35,132 bases of DNA, taken from IMG/VR virus record IMGVR_UViG_3300042383_001511, positions 1 to 35,132 of that record; one strand, written 5' to 3'. Under the pieces are notes generated by a model. It was not told the DNA's origin. It saw only the letters and a program-made list of their open reading frames with translations, and did not search any database. Below are positions 32,815-35,132 of the stretch, piece by piece. This DNA comes from a virus. Both the position numbers and the translations under genes were made by a program. Positions within the stretch are counted from its first letter, which is position 1. Each line of letters starts with the position of its first letter.

Positions 32815-34833
32815 ATGGGACTTTTTGACTTTTTGAAGAAAAATAAAAAAGGGGAAGTCTCCTTTTATGTTGATGATTTATCAAAATCAGTCAAACCGCT
32901 CGAAGACAACGAGCTTATTAAAGATAAAATTGAACAAAGCAAAGCTGTATTTAGTCTAGAATCTAGAAATGCTAGTTCAAATAGCCTTTTTGAGAAAAAA
33001 GGGCGCATGTCCGATAAGGAATTGCGTGAGTTAGCATATTACGACTCCATAATTTCGTTAATCATTGACACCCGCGCTAACCAATCCATGTCGTTTGGAA
33101 GAAAATCTGCAAATAAATATGATCGTGGATTCGTTTTGCGAGAAGTAATCCCTGTTCAAATTGATAGTATGATTTCCCAACAAGAAAAAGAAGAGGAAAT
33201 CAAATTTCGTACAGAGCTTTCAAATGTAATTTTTAAATATGTTTTAAACTGCGGCTCAACCAATAGGTCAATTCTTGACCATGTGTTCCAAGGCTCTGAT
33301 ACTACGTTTAAAACATGTAATTTAGCCGAATTTTTAGGCGCTCAATCGCGCAACCTACTCGTCTATGGTCGTTGTGCTACGCAAATAATTAGAAGTAAAG
33401 AAGGTGTGCCTGTTCTTTTCCGTCCAGTTCCGGTTGAGTCTATTTTTAGAGTTTTAGACCAAGCAGATGTAGCTTTGTCTGGTAACGATAGAGATGTTGC
33501 AGACCAATCAGAAGATGACCTAAAAGATTATAAAAATATCGAAAAAGGTCGTCGCCCAATTGCATATGTTCAAAGAATTGATGGTAAAAACGTAGCATTC
33601 TTTACGGAAGATGATTTGGTCGTCACCTATCTTCAAAAACAAGCACATGAAAACCTTGATGGTTATCCAATGGCACCAATCGAAAAGGCTTTTTATGCCG
33701 TTTCGATGCATTTCTATGCTCAACAATACCTCCAGAATTCTTTTACTAAGGGTTTAGCGACTAAAGGTATTATTAACCTTAAAACACAAGAAACCGGCGT
33801 AGTAAGCCCAGAGCAAGCGGAAGCTTTTAGAAAACTTTTCAGCAATTATGTAGCTCGAAATGATAACTCTGCTACTATTCCAATTGTTGCTGGTCCAATT
33901 GACGTAGAATTTGTGCCGCTTAACATTACTGCCAAAGATCTTGAATTTAATAATTTATATCAACGCGTTTTAATGATTGTTTGTGGAGCATTCCAAATTT
34001 CCCCACAAGAAATTGGCTTTGGTGCCCTTGATTCCGCCAAACCAACTATGGGCGATGCTGGAAAACAAGAGCAGATTGTCCAAGGCGAAGAGCGCGGCCT
34101 CCGTCAGCTTATGGAAACTTTGTTCGATTTGCTTAATGACCTAGTTGCAGATTCGTTTCCTCAATCAAAAGACATTCTTCGATTAGAGCCTATTGGTTTA
34201 GGCCAAAACACTAAAGAAGCCGATCTAGCTATTTACAAAGAAGAGCTACAAACTTCTGGTACATTTGGAAAAATTTGGTCCGACAGCGAGCGGCTGGACG
34301 TGTTTCCTTTTGGTGGTGACGTGCCAACATCGCCCATTTTTCATCAATCTGTTGCTAAATACATGAAAATGTCTGAGTTAAGACATTATTTTTTTAAAGA
34401 AAAAGATGCATTAAAAAAACCAGAATTTGATTTTTTCATTGATCCAGCAATTAACGACGCTTATCAAAAACAAAAAGGCAAAGTTCCGCAAATGCAAGCA
34501 GAGCAGATGAAGCTGCAAACAGAGCAGCTAGAAATGCAAGCTCAGCAGATGGAAACTCAAATGCAAGCTCAGCAACAGCAGGGTGGGCAACAACAGCAAA
34601 ATGAACAACAAGGCGAGCAAGCTCAGACTGAAAACGAGCAAAACGAGAGTGAAGAGCAATTAAAACAAATGCAGGAAAAGCATGAGCAAGAAATGAAAAT
34701 GAAAAAAGAGCAGCATGAGCAAAAAATGCAACATGCAGAAGAAAAACATTCGGCTACGATTGAATCAAAAGGCAAAAAGTCTATAGGTAAATCCCTAAAA
34801 CAACTCCTAGAAGAAGCCGCTAAACCCAAATAA
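32815..34833 (+). CDS. Portal protein
   Basis: A 672-residue protein. The N-terminal part includes RELAYYDSIISLIIDTRANQ and SFGRKSANKYDRGFVLREVI. The middle has the portal-type GRCATQIIRSKEGVPVLFRP and PMAPIEKAFYAVSMHFYAQQ. FQISPQEIGFGALDSAKPTM then GDAGKQEQIVQGEERGLRQL correspond to the hairpin-clip region of phage portals. The C-terminus (after about residue 560) is an extremely Gln/Glu/Met-rich, repetitive coiled coil, longer than usual and likely a barrel or disordered extension. The protein forms the dodecameric ring through which DNA enters. Confidence 0.87.
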   Translation: MGLFDFLKKNKKGEVSFYVDDLSKSVKPLEDNELIKDKIEQSKAVFSLESRNASSNSLFEKKGRMSDKELRELAYYDSIISLIIDTRANQSMSFGRKSANKYDRGFVLREVIPVQIDSMISQQEKEEEIKFRTELSNVIFKYVLNCGSTNRSILDHVFQGSDTTFKTCNLAEFLGAQSRNLLVYGRCATQIIRSKEGVPVLFRPVPVESIFRVLDQADVALSGNDRDVADQSEDDLKDYKNIEKGRRPIAYVQRIDGKNVAFFTEDDLVVTYLQKQAHENLDGYPMAPIEKAFYAVSMHFYAQQYLQNSFTKGLATKGIINLKTQETGVVSPEQAEAFRKLFSNYVARNDNSATIPIVAGPIDVEFVPLNITAKDLEFNNLYQRVLMIVCGAFQISPQEIGFGALDSAKPTMGDAGKQEQIVQGEERGLRQLMETLFDLLNDLVADSFPQSKDILRLEPIGLGQNTKEADLAIYKEELQTSGTFGKIWSDSERLDVFPFGGDVPTSPIFHQSVAKYMKMSELRHYFFKEKDALKKPEFDFFIDPAINDAYQKQKGKVPQMQAEQMKLQTEQLEMQAQQMETQMQAQQQQGGQQQQNEQQGEQAQTENEQNESEEQLKQMQEKHEQEMKMKKEQHEQKMQHAEEKHSATIESKGKKSIGKSLKQLLEEAAKPK

Positions 34834-34883
34834 CCTTGCTTTATTTCCTTTTATGAATAAAAAATTTGTAAGAGGAAATAAAC

Positions 34884-35132
34884 ATGTCTAATATTTTTGA
34901 ATTTAAGCAAAAAGATAAATCAAAAAAAGAAGACGATTCTAGTTACGAACTCAGTCTTGCCAAACAAATGATTCAATCCGATAAGCAGCTTTCAGGTAAT
35001 ATCGAAAAACTTGGTATTGATAAAACACAGGCGGCTAAATGGATAGTTTGGCTATCCGATATGATTCGTGAAATTGATGAGGTTGTTTTAAAATACACCG
35101 ATAAAGCCGAAGACGATAAAAAATTCAGCGTT
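34884..35132 (+). CDS. Hypothetical protein, 3' end beyond the window
   Basis: The ATG follows AGAGGAAATAAAC and 83 codons are visible without a stop. It starts MSNIFEFKQKDKSKKEDDSS, charged and probably disordered, followed by helices (YELSLAKQMIQSDKQLSGNI and WIVWLSDMIREIDEVVL). Position after the portal suggests a scaffold, prohead-core or head protein. The sequence does not prove it. Confidence 0.6.
   Translation, partial: MSNIFEFKQKDKSKKEDDSSYELSLAKQMIQSDKQLSGNIEKLGIDKTQAAKWIVWLSDMIREIDEVVLKYTDKAEDDKKFSV

Noticed and set aside
1-35132. tRNA genes, CRISPR arrays, insertion sequences, integrase or attachment sites
   Set aside because: I looked for T-loop motifs with matching acceptor stems, regular repeat-spacer arrays, transposase or integrase motifs and long terminal inverted repeats by eye, and saw none. 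A tRNAscan or repeat search would be needed to exclude short ones.

Overview
This window is part of the genome of a large tailed phage with a contractile tail (myovirus morphology). It carries a large terminase subunit, a portal protein, a 950-residue tail sheath protein, two maturation-type proteases and many virion proteins. Short genes are tightly packed with ATGA or TGATG overlaps. Most of the DNA is AT-rich, but about 5750-6890 is strikingly GC-rich. The host cannot be named from the sequence. Shine-Dalgarno sites, a lipoprotein signal and sigma54/sigma28-type promoter motifs together suggest a motile Gram-negative bacterium (inference).

Layout. (1) 1-3224, minus strand: a run of tiny genes, including six diverged copies of one unknown family (N-terminus like VRFYNIxW, C-terminus like VDVEWVD) and a second duplicated pair. 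They are read from two sigma28-like promoters near 1183 and 3287. (2) 3225-7165: a regulatory mosaic of one- or two-gene units, each with its own promoter and usually a terminator. It holds a candidate structured RNA (3349-3663), five composite promoters in which a sigma54-type element is followed at an identical distance by a sigma28-type -10 element, short dispersed repeats, and an 8-unit iteron-like array (6911-7065). (3) 7166-15344, minus strand: small accessory genes, a 2OG-Fe(II) oxygenase, a lipoprotein metallopeptidase, an alliinase/TAA1-like PLP enzyme, RNase HI, a possible connector, an XhlA-like membrane protein and several micro-genes of 20-50 codons. (4) 15402-20382, minus strand: virion-type proteins and a prohead protease with a C-terminal zinc ribbon. 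(5) 20496-35132, plus strand, divergent from (4): neck/tail genes, a ClpP-like protease, the sheath, a possible small terminase, an alpha-glutamyl/putrescinyl-thymine pyrophosphorylase (aGPT-Pplase) homologue, a prolyl-4-hydroxylase-type oxygenase, large terminase, portal and the start of another gene.

Most interesting. First, the composite sigma54/sigma28-like promoters with fixed geometry suggest early genes wired to the host's flagellar-type regulatory cascade, or to a phage factor that mimics it. Second, the aGPT-Pplase homologue overlaps a 2OG oxygenase directly upstream of the terminase. With a PLP enzyme elsewhere in the window, this points to thymine hypermodification of the packaged DNA. 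The structured RNA, the iteron array and the co-duplicated 133-residue paralogues with covarying leader hairpins are further candidates for undescribed biology.
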